This document shows positions 21,593 through 31,680 of a DNA stretch of 64,000 bases, in pieces. Position 1 is the first letter of the stretch. Every line of letters starts with the position of its first letter. Below the pieces are notes generated by a model. It had not been told where the DNA came from, ran no database searches, and saw only the letters and a list, made by a program, of their open reading frames with translations. This stretch comes from Ceriagrion tenellum. Lineage: Eukaryota; Arthropoda; Insecta; Odonata; Coenagrionidae. The stretch is taken from the NCBI GenBank assembly GCA_963169105.1, contig OY720641.1, forward strand, positions 4,541,258 to 4,605,257, written 5' to 3'. The position numbers and the translations under genes are program-made.

Positions 21593-24500
21593 TTATGTTG
21601 TCACAGGTAAAGGACATAGCTTAACAATAGGCCTTTTAACAGAGCCATTGGATGTCCTTAATTGAGCAACTCGAACCCGTCCATCAGGTCCCTTAAACAC
21701 TTCAGTTATAGTCCCTAAATTCCATTTTAATGGTGGTAGATGATCATCCTTCAAAAGTACCACCATCCCAGGTTGATAATCTGGATAGGTTTGCCGCCAG
21801 CGACGACGCTGTTGCAGGTCCTGTAAATAATCCTTGGTCCAACGGTTCCAAAATTGCTGCAGCCGTTGTTGTTGCTGCTGCCACCTGGAAAGATTACTAA
21901 CCCTTTCGTCAGAGTAGTCAGGAGATGGTAATTGGGTCAAGGGTTCACCGATGAGAAAATGTGCAGGTGATAAATAACTAACATCATCAGGTTGGTTGGA
22001 TAGGTAGGAGATTGGTCGGGAATTCATACATGCCTCAATTTGTGCTAATAATGTGGCTAATTCCTCATATGTAACAACGTTTTCTCCTAACACTCTTCTT
22101 AAATGGTATTTCATTGATTTCACGGCAGCTTCCCATATCCCACCAAAGTGTGGTGCATAAGGAGGGATAAAACTCCATTCACAGCGGTTTCCAGCTAAAA
22201 ATCCTTGTATCTTCTCAGAAAAATGATTTGATTGAAGTAACTGGTACAACTCCTTAATATGTCGTGCAGCACCTCGAAAATTAGTTGCATTATCAGACAT
22301 GATGTGAGAAGGTATGCCACGACGTCCAATGAATCTTCTTAAGGCTGCAAGGAAGGATTCCGTGGTTAAACTGGTGACGGCTTCTAAATGTACTGCCTTG
22401 GTTGATAAACATACAAATATTGCAATATATCCTTTAATAATTGTCCTGCTTCGTGAATTACCAAGCCTTAAAAGGATTGGACCAGCATAATCGATACCTG
22501 TGCCCTTAAATGGTCTTCCAGGTTGCACTCTCAAAGAAGGTAACTCTCCCATTAATTGTTTTGATGCTTGGACCTTCAGTCGGTGGCAGCGAAGACATTC
22601 ATGCACTACTTTCCGTGCTAAACTTCTAACAGCTAGAATCCAAAATCTCTGACGGATGGAGGCTATTAATAGCTGTGGGCCAGCATGTAACAATCTTAAG
22701 TGCTCGGCCTTCAAGAGTAATTTAGTAAAATGATGTTCTACTGGTAATATGAAATGATGAGTTGCATCATAACATAAAAGAGACTGTTGCAATCTTCCAC
22801 CCACTCGCAATAGTCCATCTTGATCCAAAAAGGGTACTAGACTCATTAATTTGCTCTTGTGAGATATTTCCCTTGTGTTCACTAAGTCATTGATTTCCTT
22901 ATAGTAGTGAATGTGCTGGACCATTTTAACACATGACAGTAATGCAGCATCCAGTTCCCTTGCAGTAAGACATGATGTTTGACGACTGGACTTAGGCATC
23001 CTGGAATTATCAATAAATCGTTTGCAGTATGCGATAACTCGAACAAGTTTATGTAATTTGGAGAATCGCTGAATCCAGTCTTGAGGAGCAGGATCAGCAC
23101 AAGAATGCAAAACTTTCACCTCAGGAATTATCTGATTGGGTAATTCCAAAGTTAATGTTGGCCAGAATGATTCCGCTAGATTAAGCCATTCTGGACCATT
23201 CCACCATAATCTAGAAATTGTAAGAGAATCAGCAGTCATTCCACGTGAAATAAGATCTGCTGGATTGCACACTAAAGGGACATGTCTCCAATGAGCGTTA
23301 GATGTGATATCTTGAATAATGGATACTCGGTTGCCAACAAAGGTTTTCCATCTTGATGAGCTTCCTGCCAACCATGTTAACACCAATGTGGAGTCACTCC
23401 ACAAATAAACCTTATGTACACGTAGATTCAGAGCTACTCTAGCCTTATCATATAGCCTTTCTAGGAGTAAAGCTCCACATAATTCAAGACGAGGCAGTGA
23501 TACTGTTTTCACAGGAGAAACCTTAGATTTAGAACACAAAAGTTTAGACACATAATTACCCTGACAATCAATTGACCGAAGATACAGACATGCACCATAA
23601 GCCCTTTGGCTACTATCACAAAATCCATGAATTTCCAGGTTGGGCTGAACATCAAACTTAATTTTAGATGTGTCTTTGTGGTGTAAGGTTGTATCATGAT
23701 CACATTCAGCCTTACGATCAATTGTTATCTTAGTAAGTATTGGAATTTGTTCAAAGAGCCTTGTCCAAGTACTCGACAGAGAAGGTGTAAGTTCCGCATC
23801 CCAATCAATTCCTTCTTGCCACAGTGTCTGCAGAAATATTTTGTATGAAACAACTGCAGGACTGATCAATCCAAGTGGATCAAAAATGGTTGCTATGATA
23901 GACATCACCTTTCTTTTTGTTGCACCTGTTACAACAAGATTATGATTAGGTAAGGCTAAGTTACTTTTTATTTGAAACTGATCGCTGGCTGGATCCCAGT
24001 GTAATTCTAATGCAGTAACAACTCCATGTCCAAGGGATGACTGAAGTTTTGTTTCTTGTAAATGCAAAGGGATGTTTGCCAACAATTCAGGAGAATTTGT
24101 AGACCATTTCCTTAATGAAAACCCAGCAGTACTTAATACTGAGGTCAATTCCTTGTAGAATTCCAGTGCTTCTTGAAGGGTAGATGCACCACTAAGAAGA
24201 TCATCCACGTAAAAGTCTTCATGTATAATCCTTGAAATGCTAGGATGGTTCTCTTCATTTTCTTGAGCAAGTTGTTCCAAGCACCTTGTGGCTAAAAATG
24301 GAGCAGAAGCAGTACCATAGGTCACAGTAGTGAGATGATATTCTTCAACTTCGTCTTGTGGTGACTTTCGCCATAAAATCCATTGTAGCTTGCGATCATC
24401 AGGATGAACTAATATTTGTCGGTACATCTTCTCTATGTCAGCTACCATAGCTATCTGATGAGTGCGAAATCTGAGAATGATGCAGTATAGATCTTGCTGA

Positions 24501-25303
24501 GTTGAGTGTCCCACCATTAATATGTCATTCAATGACAAACCTGAAGTAGTCTTGGTACTGGCATCAAAAACTACTCGCATGGATGTGGTTGAGCTGGAGG
24601 CCTTAAAAACAGGATGATGTGGAAGATAAAAACTTGATTCTTGAGATTGTTGAACTTGATGTTGCATGTGCCCTAGTTCTAAATATTCCCTCATGAATTC
24701 ATGATATGACTTAAACAAATCCACATTCTTGTTCATTTTCCTTTCTATTTGTAGCAATCTACCCAATGCTGTGTGTCTTGATTTCCCAAGCACCATAGGA
24801 TCCATTTTGGTTGGTAGTTTAACTACAAATCTTCCATCTTCCTGACGCCTGGTATGGTTGATGAAATGCCTTTCACATTCCCTTTCTTCAGATGTTAAGG
24901 TAGGCGTTTGGATTGATTCAATGTTCCAGAATTCCTGGATAAGGTCTTCCAATGATACTTGAAGGCAATGTGATGCAATTTGTTGAGGTTGAAATGAAGT
25001 GTCATTATTGTTACTAGGAATGACACCTGCCAGGATCCATCCAAAGAGGGTTTCTTGAAGAATTGGAAATTCACCTGGTCTCTTCATTTTGTTTGGCCCT
25101 AGCACTTCATAAAAGATTTGAGCACCTAACAATAGGTCAATTGCGTTTGGTTGGTTGAAGTATTCATCAGCCAAGACCACATTTTTTGGAATATTCCACT
25201 CGCCGATGTCCAGTCTTGTGGATGGAATTGGATCGGTAATTCGGGGAATTATTGCACACTCGATAGTGGTGTCATAATCACTAACGCGAGATCTTAGATT
25301 CAA
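21593..25303 (-). CDS. pol: BEL/Pao pol: protease remainder, reverse transcriptase, RNase H, integrase
   Basis: The polyprotein copies the element RNA into DNA and integrates it. Of 1236 residues, 1-95 are the second half of the aspartic protease region. RT follows: first catalytic Asp in VADIEKMYRQI at 289, VVFDAS at 244-249 and the YVDD box at 365-368. RNase H has FCDSS at 561-565, Glu 607 in RLELCGALL and WSDST at 635-639. The integrase has an H-x4-H (868, 873) and C-x2-C (903, 906) zinc finger, then core acidic residues D938 (GIDYAGP), D1004 (SDNATNF) and E1058 (GGIWEAA). The C-terminal ~60 residues match the DUF5641-type tail of BEL integrases. The reading frame opens at a TTG, not an ATG, so pol probably has no start of its own. 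It lies in the -1 frame relative to gag and overlaps the gag stop. No internal stop interrupts it. Confidence 0.92.
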   Translation of the reverse strand: MNLRSRVSDYDTTIECAIIPRITDPIPSTRLDIGEWNIPKNVVLADEYFNQPNAIDLLLGAQIFYEVLGPNKMKRPGEFPILQETLFGWILAGVIPSNNNDTSFQPQQIASHCLQVSLEDLIQEFWNIESIQTPTLTSEERECERHFINHTRRQEDGRFVVKLPTKMDPMVLGKSRHTALGRLLQIERKMNKNVDLFKSYHEFMREYLELGHMQHQVQQSQESSFYLPHHPVFKASSSTTSMRVVFDASTKTTSGLSLNDILMVGHSTQQDLYCIILRFRTHQIAMVADIEKMYRQILVHPDDRKLQWILWRKSPQDEVEEYHLTTVTYGTASAPFLATRCLEQLAQENEENHPSISRIIHEDFYVDDLLSGASTLQEALEFYKELTSVLSTAGFSLRKWSTNSPELLANIPLHLQETKLQSSLGHGVVTALELHWDPASDQFQIKSNLALPNHNLVVTGATKRKVMSIIATIFDPLGLISPAVVSYKIFLQTLWQEGIDWDAELTPSLSSTWTRLFEQIPILTKITIDRKAECDHDTTLHHKDTSKIKFDVQPNLEIHGFCDSSQRAYGACLYLRSIDCQGNYVSKLLCSKSKVSPVKTVSLPRLELCGALLLERLYDKARVALNLRVHKVYLWSDSTLVLTWLAGSSSRWKTFVGNRVSIIQDITSNAHWRHVPLVCNPADLISRGMTADSLTISRLWWNGPEWLNLAESFWPTLTLELPNQIIPEVKVLHSCADPAPQDWIQRFSKLHKLVRVIAYCKRFIDNSRMPKSSRQTSCLTARELDAALLSCVKMVQHIHYYKEINDLVNTREISHKSKLMSLVPFLDQDGLLRVGGRLQQSLLCYDATHHFILPVEHHFTKLLLKAEHLRLLHAGPQLLIASIRQRFWILAVRSLARKVVHECLRCHRLKVQASKQLMGELPSLRVQPGRPFKGTGIDYAGPILLRLGNSRSRTIIKGYIAIFVCLSTKAVHLEAVTSLTTESFLAALRRFIGRRGIPSHIMSDNATNFRGAARHIKELYQLLQSNHFSEKIQGFLAGNRCEWSFIPPYAPHFGGIWEAAVKSMKYHLRRVLGENVVTYEELATLLAQIEACMNSRPISYLSNQPDDVSYLSPAHFLIGEPLTQLPSPDYSDERVSNLSRWQQQQQRLQQFWNRWTKDYLQDLQQRRRWRQTYPDYQPGMVVLLKDDHLPPLKWNLGTITEVFKGPDGRVRVAQLRTSNGSVKRPIVKLCPLPVTT

Positions 25304-26814
25304 ATATTTGTTTCTGATCGTACCTTATCTATCCCCAAGATTGGAGTATGGTGTTTGACTTTGGGTAGTTGCAGTTTCTGAGCTAAATTTTCAGTGATGA
25401 AATTAATTTGAGATCCTGAATCAAGTAAGGCTCTGCATTGTACAAATTGCCCAAATCGATTCCTAACCTCTACTAAAGCAGTGGCTGACATGACTTGTGG
25501 GAAGGATTTCATTTTGAAGGCGCAATAGTTGCTTGAAGACTTCTGTAAAGGAACTGCAGGCGAGTTCCCAAGACTCACTTGTTGTGATGATTGAAGAGTT
25601 TGTGTCCCATCTTGTGAGGGCTTAGTTGTGGAATATCTACGATGCAATAGAGTATGATGTCTTCTGTTACACTCACGACACCTCTGTGTGGAGCATTTAT
25701 GATCCTTTGAGTAAATATTCAAACAGTTGAAACATAAATTATGTTTCTTAACTAATGTTCTACGTTGTTGAACCTCCATTTGCAAAAACTCAGGGCATTT
25801 GTACAAATGATGATGCTCCTTACATAGTACACATTTTCCACCTATTGTTACATATGACTGATGGAATTTTGATTGTGGCTTCACACTGGAGCTAAATTTA
25901 GCTGTTGGCACTTCTGAAGTGGATCCGATACTTTCTAACGCCTTGCATTTCTTCTCTAAAAATTCTAAAACTAGCCTCAGTGTGGGCATTTCCTCCGCTT
26001 CGGAATGAAGTTCCCACTCCTTTCTCGTGTCACTGTCCAGGTGATCCAAAATCATTTGATTTAACAATATATCAAACAATGGCACAGTGATGTTTAAGGC
26101 ATTTACTCCGTTTACATTCGCTTGGACATGATTGATTAGTGCTCTCAGCGAATCAATTCTATTTTTAGAGACGGTTGGCATTCTTAATAGATTTTTCAGA
26201 TGTGTTGAAACAATCAGCTTTGTATTGTGGTACCTTCTTTTTATTAGGTCCCACGCTACATCAAAATTTTCGTTCGTCACCTGAAGATTTTGGATTAATT
26301 GATGAGGCTCTCCTTCTAAAGAAGACAATAAGTAATGGAACTTCTGCACGGCCGACAATTGTGAATTATTACAAATTAATGCTTCAAATGTATCCTTAAA
26401 ATGTAGCCACTCTTCAAAATTTCCCTTAAATTTTGGTAATTCAATAGTTGGAAGTCTAATTTGAGGAGCATTATGGAGTCGAAAATCAGCTGAGTTAACT
26501 CGAGATGACTGACTCGCGTGATCCTCACTTTCTGGTTGAAGCAATTTAAGATAAATTGCTTGCACTGCATAATACTGTTCTTCAAATGCTTCCCTGTCCT
26601 CCGAGTGATCTTCCTCACTATCCTCAAGCTCTAATTCTTCTTGAACAGAGCAATAACCTTGATAAATCTCCGACAATCTTTCCTGTCTGACCCTCAGTTC
26701 AAGTACACTTTGAGAGCTTTCATTAAAATTAGTAGCGAAACTATGTAGTCTTGCAAGAGAAGCTTTGATGATACCTCTCTTTTTAATTAATGATTTCCTT
26801 GTCTTAGGATCCAT
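25300..26814 (-). CDS. gag: BEL/Pao gag with zinc knuckles and the N-terminal protease half
   Basis: This structural polyprotein should assemble the particle and bind the genomic RNA. The start is taken as the ATG at 26814 (MDPKTRK), giving 504 residues; the codon just upstream is GTG. A charged, possibly coiled N-terminus (1-100) is followed by a DUF1759-type capsid region from about 115 to 265 (RLPTIELPKFKGNFEEWLHF). Cys/His knuckles lie at about 318-383 (CVLCKEHH, CFNCLN, CRECNRRHH), usual for BEL elements. Near the end comes the aspartic protease motif ALLDSGSQINFI, with the catalytic Asp at about residue 455. The frame stops at TGA 25302-25300, some 50 residues after that Asp, before the protease is complete. 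The remainder is encoded in the pol frame, so the protease is split by a one-nucleotide offset. Confidence 0.92.
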   Translation of the reverse strand: MDPKTRKSLIKKRGIIKASLARLHSFATNFNESSQSVLELRVRQERLSEIYQGYCSVQEELELEDSEEDHSEDREAFEEQYYAVQAIYLKLLQPESEDHASQSSRVNSADFRLHNAPQIRLPTIELPKFKGNFEEWLHFKDTFEALICNNSQLSAVQKFHYLLSSLEGEPHQLIQNLQVTNENFDVAWDLIKRRYHNTKLIVSTHLKNLLRMPTVSKNRIDSLRALINHVQANVNGVNALNITVPLFDILLNQMILDHLDSDTRKEWELHSEAEEMPTLRLVLEFLEKKCKALESIGSTSEVPTAKFSSSVKPQSKFHQSYVTIGGKCVLCKEHHHLYKCPEFLQMEVQQRRTLVKKHNLCFNCLNIYSKDHKCSTQRCRECNRRHHTLLHRRYSTTKPSQDGTQTLQSSQQVSLGNSPAVPLQKSSSNYCAFKMKSFPQVMSATALVEVRNRFGQFVQCRALLDSGSQINFITENLAQKLQLPKVKHHTPILGIDKVRSETNI

Positions 26815-26920
26815 CACAACTTATTAAGGCATGCATGAATAAGATTAAGTAAATAAAGAAAGGATAGGATTAACCTGAACTCTGACATCAAGGGCAGTAA
26901 TTAGCAGCTGTCGCCATCCA

Positions 26921-26974
26921 GCACGTTGAGCAGGATGAGCACGTTGACCAGCATGAACACGTTGAGCAGGATTG
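26921..26974 (-). repeat. 18-bp tandem repeat, three units, in the BEL/Pao leader
   Basis: Units beginning GCACGTTGAGCAGGATGA (26921), GCACGTTGACCAGCATGA (26939) and ACACGTTGAGCAGGATTG (26957) follow one another with 2-4 differences. They lie in the untranslated leader between primer site and gag, where packaging or translation signals would be expected. Confidence 0.75.
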
Positions 26975-27183
26975 CTGTACTCCATGAAGAAAACAATGTC
27001 ATACGCAGCAACTCTCCGACATAACAAGTTAGCCCCAGGCAAAATGGAAGTTGATGTTCCCGTTCGAACTCGTCGTATCCCACGTTGAGATGACAGAAAT
27101 TAAACGATGACGAAGTATGATTGAAAGTAAAACACAGGCATTAACAATATAATCACAAATTGTAACGTTCAAATTCTATTCGG

Positions 27184-27201
27184 ATCCGGCCCGAAGGACC
27201 A
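27184..27201 (-). other. Primer binding site, tRNA-Tyr-like
   Basis: Two bases inside the 5' LTR the minus strand reads TGGTCCTTCGGGCCGGAT. This is complementary, with one mismatch, to the 3' end of insect tRNA-Tyr as I recall it (ATCCGGCTCGAAGGACCA). The leading TGG pairs with the CCA end. Confidence 0.75.
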
Positions 27202-27203
27202 AA

Positions 27204-27255
27204 TGTTTCGCGCTGAGGAAGGCAAAACTATGAAGAAATAAAAGCCGGATTCAAA

Positions 27256-27317
<62 letters not shown>

Positions 27318-27469
27318 GACTGTAAGTACATGTACGCGTTACAAAAAGGAACTGAGATCCAATCACTTCCACAATGTGCCCAGCAACCGCTGACTGACAA
27401 AAGACAAAAAAAAAACAAAACAATAATGAAAAAGGCAGTGAGCGCAATTTAAATGTCTTGGCGCCAACA
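27204..27469 (-). repeat. 5' LTR of the BEL/Pao element (266 bp)
   Basis: Identical to the left LTR in every aligned base. It is longer by about 20 bp in the TA microsatellite (about 27266-27314) and by two A in an A run. The promoter should lie here, but no canonical TATA box is identifiable apart from the TA tract itself. Confidence 0.92.
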
Positions 27470-27474
27470 CAATT
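27470..27474. other. Target-site duplication CAATT, right copy
   Basis: Matches 21308-21312. The 19 bp that follow (AATTATTAATGATGATAAT, 27471-27489) also occur at 21261-21279, about 50 bp before the left LTR, so the target already held a short direct repeat. Confidence 0.85.
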
Positions 27475-27591
27475 ATTAATGATGATAATAAAGTAATTTT
27501 TGTAACCTCTTGAAAATTACGCCTATTCGTTGAAACCATTCGAGGACAATAAACCGTGTGGAAAATTACTAAGTTATTTTATTCCAACCAT
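27475..27591 (-). repeat. Right arm of the inverted-repeat element split by the BEL/Pao insertion
   Basis: 27528-27591 is the inverted partner of 21165-21228 (60 of 64). Beyond 27591 the match weakens, although a TCCAACCAAATTCC stretch loosely mirrors the left arm's outer part, so the outer end of this arm is degraded. Confidence 0.7.
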
Positions 27592-30500
27592 CCAACCAAA
27601 TTCCTGTAGCAGCTGTGAAACATTCTATTGTTTCTCATGCTCCGTCTGTTGTAAGAGTTGGCTGTATGATCCAGCTTCGTAGCCACAGATCTTTTTCTAG
27701 TGTTATGGTCCAGTGCTTTGATATGGGAGAAAACATAATGAATTTATACTTCAACTGTATGATTTAAAAAAAATGATATTTATGTGATGCATCGATTAGT
27801 CTGGAATGTGACTCAACTACTTTGTACCCATCAAAAGTTAGATGGAGAGCCCAAATTTTTCTATTTATTGTGCTGGTAAGCTATATCAGATCACGGTCCG
27901 TCTGATTGCATCTAATCCCAATTATGGTCTGAAACATCCTATCCTCTTCTCCTAATTCGAACACTTACCAAAATCTTGTATTATCCTTCCACCTGATCGC
28001 TCCATGGACCGTGCTCTTTTAAAGAGGCTTCAAAACCCTCCTAGACATTTGTGAGGTGCGCTGACTACTGCTTCCGTTTTAATGATCGTTTGATGATTAA
28101 CCTAATGAAACCGTTGTAAAGTAATAACAGTAATGACAGTCATCACCTCCCAGGGGCACGGCTTGCTGTTGGCAAAGTTTGATGTGTGGGAATTGTATGG
28201 TTTGTGCCGCTTGCTGTGTGGATAAAAGCCAACATCCTTTTAAGGAGTTGCCTTTCGTTTGCTATCTCGGCTTTAGTTATCTCGGTTATTTTCCCTATCT
28301 GGACTGATTGATGCCGAAGTGTGGCCTACTGCTTTCATTCCCACTTTCAGGCTTAATGGGATTCTAATTCTTCCCTCGGTATTCAGATCGGCAATATAAG
28401 ATGACCCACTTATAAGAACACGCTACACATTTTTTCGCGCAAAGACTAGAGCATTTCGTCGAAAGTGCTTTAGCTATCTGGATTATATCATTTGTGCTGC
28501 TGCTTGTTTCTCCGTTTCTTTTTCAAACCACTAATTTGCCAATTTTTATTTTAGAATTGTTTAATCATCAAAGAGTTCCGCACATCCAGCATTTGCGACT
28601 CTTGTATTTTAATTTTAATATTATGCCTAATTTTGTCTTTTACAAATTTCGCCCGTCGGTTTCCTTTGCTGGAGATTCCAAACTAACACCAGTTTTGTTT
28701 CTTTTTAACACTTTCTGTCTGAGTATTGGGTGTCATCAATGAATTGCATTTTACTATATCGTCCTATAGTTATCGAATTTTAGTTTTTCAATTGAAGTGA
28801 ATCAGAATACTCATGAGTTAACTAATTTGCCTCAGTATCACTTTCTTTGACAAATGCAGATTCCTCTGGATGTTAAAAGTGTGTATAACTTTTGGAGGAT
28901 AAAATTTGGCATCCAGATCTTGCAGGTTGTACTGCAAAAACAGAGAACACAGGAAAAATTTGTGTTTTCCATTCTGGCAACGAGATTCATTAAAATAGTA
29001 AGAATCCTCTACCAACTCTAGTGCATCGACTATATAAACACAGTAAAAGCCATCCTATTCATGTTTTAGACCAAGGAGAAAACATACTTTTATGTCAATA
29101 ACCTCCTGGCCTCATCTGACTTTTGGTTCCATACCGTGTTAAGGAGACGATATCTTTACGCGAAAAAGCTATATTTTTGCGATTCGAGACAATAAAATTT
29201 ATTGTGCTGTGGAAATGTTTGATTAAGATCTTCATAGGAACTGCAAAGTTTACTCTCGCATCTGAATGCAAATGACAAAGAAACTAACGTTTCGGATATC
29301 ACTTTAAAAATGCTTCCTTCCACCTTAGGTGTCCTATTTGGAACGATTTTGATTTCGATGGCCGTAATAACAGGCCGTACTATCAAGGAGGCTGAATCCA
29401 ACCAGTGCAAATGTAAATGTGTTGACTATAAAGCTTAGTGATCTCATGAATATTCCTTTGAAAATGACGAAATTTGCAAGGGCCATTTCAGCAAATGTTG
29501 TTATTTGAAACCAATTTGGGGCCATAAAATCACTTTGATGTTTCCAGATGAGTTTCATTTTGTCGTGTGCAGCATAATAAAAATTCCAACTTAGGCAAAT
29601 CCGCCTCGTATTAGTTATTAACTGCATGAACACTCAAAATATCAAGGTTATAGCTCCCGCAACGCCGGAATTAGTTGAGTCATATAATGTGTTGCAAAGT
29701 TAATTCATCAGACTCGGTCTTGACTGGTTGAAATTCCCTCGTATTCGTGGATATGAACTTGGCACCAAATATTTACCCACATTATAATTTTATCCTGGTT
29801 TATGAAATAATTTCCATCGCCCGAGTATCAACTAATATGCTGTTTAAACTGCGAAGAGAATCAAAGTTTTTACAGAATGAGTGGCTATGAGATACGTGTT
29901 ATAGAACTAGAAATAATAGCCTCCAACTTAAAGCAGACAATAGTGGGCATAGTCTTGTTTTTAGCTTTGGCAGTTATTATATTTTTGTACCTATTTATAA
30001 CTGAAATAGTATTTTAAACCTCCATTTTATTTCATACTGTTATATCACCTCAATTAAATTTTAAAATGCCCATTTGTGATAGTTGAATTTTTATATGTAT
30101 AAATTGAAGTCAATGATGAAAAATATAATTTCCTGATTGAAATTGACCGATGCTATTTCTGCTCTGTACAGAGCAGTATTATGGTACATTTAGTTACTTT
30201 GCTTTTGTGTACAGCCATTGCAGTGATAATTTAATTAAATGTATTAAAAACAAATCAATTTAAAAACTTATGAATAAGATATATTTCTCGCAGTCTCCGT
30301 GTAACGGAACGCAGATTGGGCTGAGCGCGTTCACGTCCGTCATATGAATCACGCAATATCAAAAGTCCCGCTCCGAAGTACCGTTATATTACTCGATGGG
30401 AATGAATGAATGCGTAATGAGGGGGGTTAAAGGAGGGGAGGCATAGCATGGGGGAGGAGGGGGTGGGCATGTTCCTTATTTGCCCTGGATTCCTTCGTGG

Positions 30501-30908
30501 TATGAGGGAGGGCACATCCGAACTCCCTTCGTGGCGGAAAATTGAGCGTGACGTTTATTGCTCTGCTTCCGAGTCCTTTGGTCGACTTTCTTTATTTCAT
30601 TGCGCGCGCGCGGAAAACGACCTCTTCTCATGCAAGCGACTAGCGACGCCTTTTAGTCTGTTTTATTTTCGACTTAATCATTTCCCATCGTTCAGGCGCG
30701 GGGTCGATGCAAGGACGCTAGACAGTCGACTCCATGATCGCCTTACCCTTAGGTTAAAGAGGAGAAAAGAGGGAATCGTGCGGTTCGATAGCTTAGAGGG
30801 ATCCATGGATCGATTAATTTGCGTAATCGGGCGTATTTAATGGATCAGCCAAGCTGAGAGAAACATCAATTAATATTAATTCATTTATGCCATAGTTTGC
30901 TGGGTTAC
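27592..30908. other. No gene or recognised repeat
   Basis: Over 3 kb of AT-rich sequence. Short frames on both strands have no domains. A GC-rich patch at about 30410-30800 contains a GC dinucleotide run and a 130-codon frame (30448-30840) that is arginine/leucine-rich and unrecognised. Confidence 0.4.
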
Positions 30909-31471
30909 ATCTAAATCTACATACTACCCCGCTAGCCGCTGCTTGGGCGTGTGGCAGGGGGTGGTAGGTCACCAGCCGTGTAAAGATATAAACGTTTTGG
31001 AGGTGAAATGGTGACATGTCCTATTAGAGTGTATTTGGAGGAGCTCAGTTTCTATTGTGGTCGCTTATTGTGCGCGGAAAGAACGAGTTTTTGTAACTAT
31101 CTGTTCGGCAGAGAATCTCTCTTATTTTATCGCATCTGTCAGACCAATAAATGTAGTGAGGCGTCGTGATAATATTCTCTATGTCGCTCTGAAAAATATC
31201 AGTTCTGAATTTATCAAGCAGCCTAAGCCTAGCGTGCAGCCTCCGAGTCTCTAGGGGCTCCCACCTTAATCCCTCTAACAGTTGTGTAACACTATATGTT
31301 CGTTCGTAGCAGTTTTTAACGAAGCGTGCTACTTTCCTTTGTATTTAATTAATTTTTCTGGTTAAATCTTTGTGACCAGGGTCCCAAATGCTCGCAGTGT
31401 ATTCGAGGTGTGGCCTAACAAGAGCTAAGTAGCATTCTCTTTGACTTTTTCATCCGAGGACCTTCCTATGA
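30909..31471 (-). pseudogene. CR1/L2-like LINE, 5'-truncated (subfamily B)
   Basis: The reverse complement closely matches 19375-19942. Its tail, CTACATACTACCCCGCTAGC on the plus strand, opens it. The stem-loop, the 3' UTR (CACCATTTCACCTCCAAAAC in element sense), the NSFFPRTI region, SVTQLLEGLRWEPLETRRLH and IWDPGHKD follow towards the right. It ends abruptly at about 31471, just after the GRSSDEKV-coding part. It has been truncated at nearly the same place as the 8696 copy. Many positions agree with the 18757 copy, so the two are probably of similar age. Confidence 0.8.
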
Positions 31472-31663
31472 TTCAGGTTACTCGGAAAGTACTGCCAGAA
31501 GGTACTGCCTAGCTGTGTAACCTGTTTCTGTCGGCAACATTTATAGATGTGCAGCAAATTTTTCTCAAATAATGATCTACGTTGATAAGCGAACAATTTC
31601 CCATATAATAACAATGTTTATGTTACTTTTTTGGGTACCTGTGCAAGAGGCCTGCTTTCTTGC

Positions 31664-31680
31664 CTCCTCCTCCTCCTCGT
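31664..31680. repeat. CCT microsatellite
   Basis: A short run of CCT units (CCTCCTCCTCCTCCTC) in otherwise mixed sequence. Confidence 0.55.

Larger units (their letters stand above)
21313..27469 (-). mobile_element. BEL/Pao LTR retrotransposon, near full length
   Basis: This 6.16-kb element reads right to left: 5' LTR (27204-27469), primer binding site (27184-27201), leader, gag with zinc knuckles and the start of the protease, pol (protease remainder, RT, RNase H, integrase), polypurine tract (21563-21569) and 3' LTR (21313-21556). It is flanked by CAATT duplications. The LTRs show no substitutions between them, only length differences in a TA tract and an A run, so the insertion is young. 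No envelope-like ORF follows pol, so it is expected to move within the cell through virus-like particles. It sits in an older inverted-repeat element. The one visible lesion is the one-nucleotide gag/pol frame offset near 25300-25324. Confidence 0.93.

Noticed and set aside
21404..21610. Small plus-strand frame inside the LTR region
   Set aside because: It spans LTR and polypurine tract sequence of the BEL/Pao element and is antisense to it.
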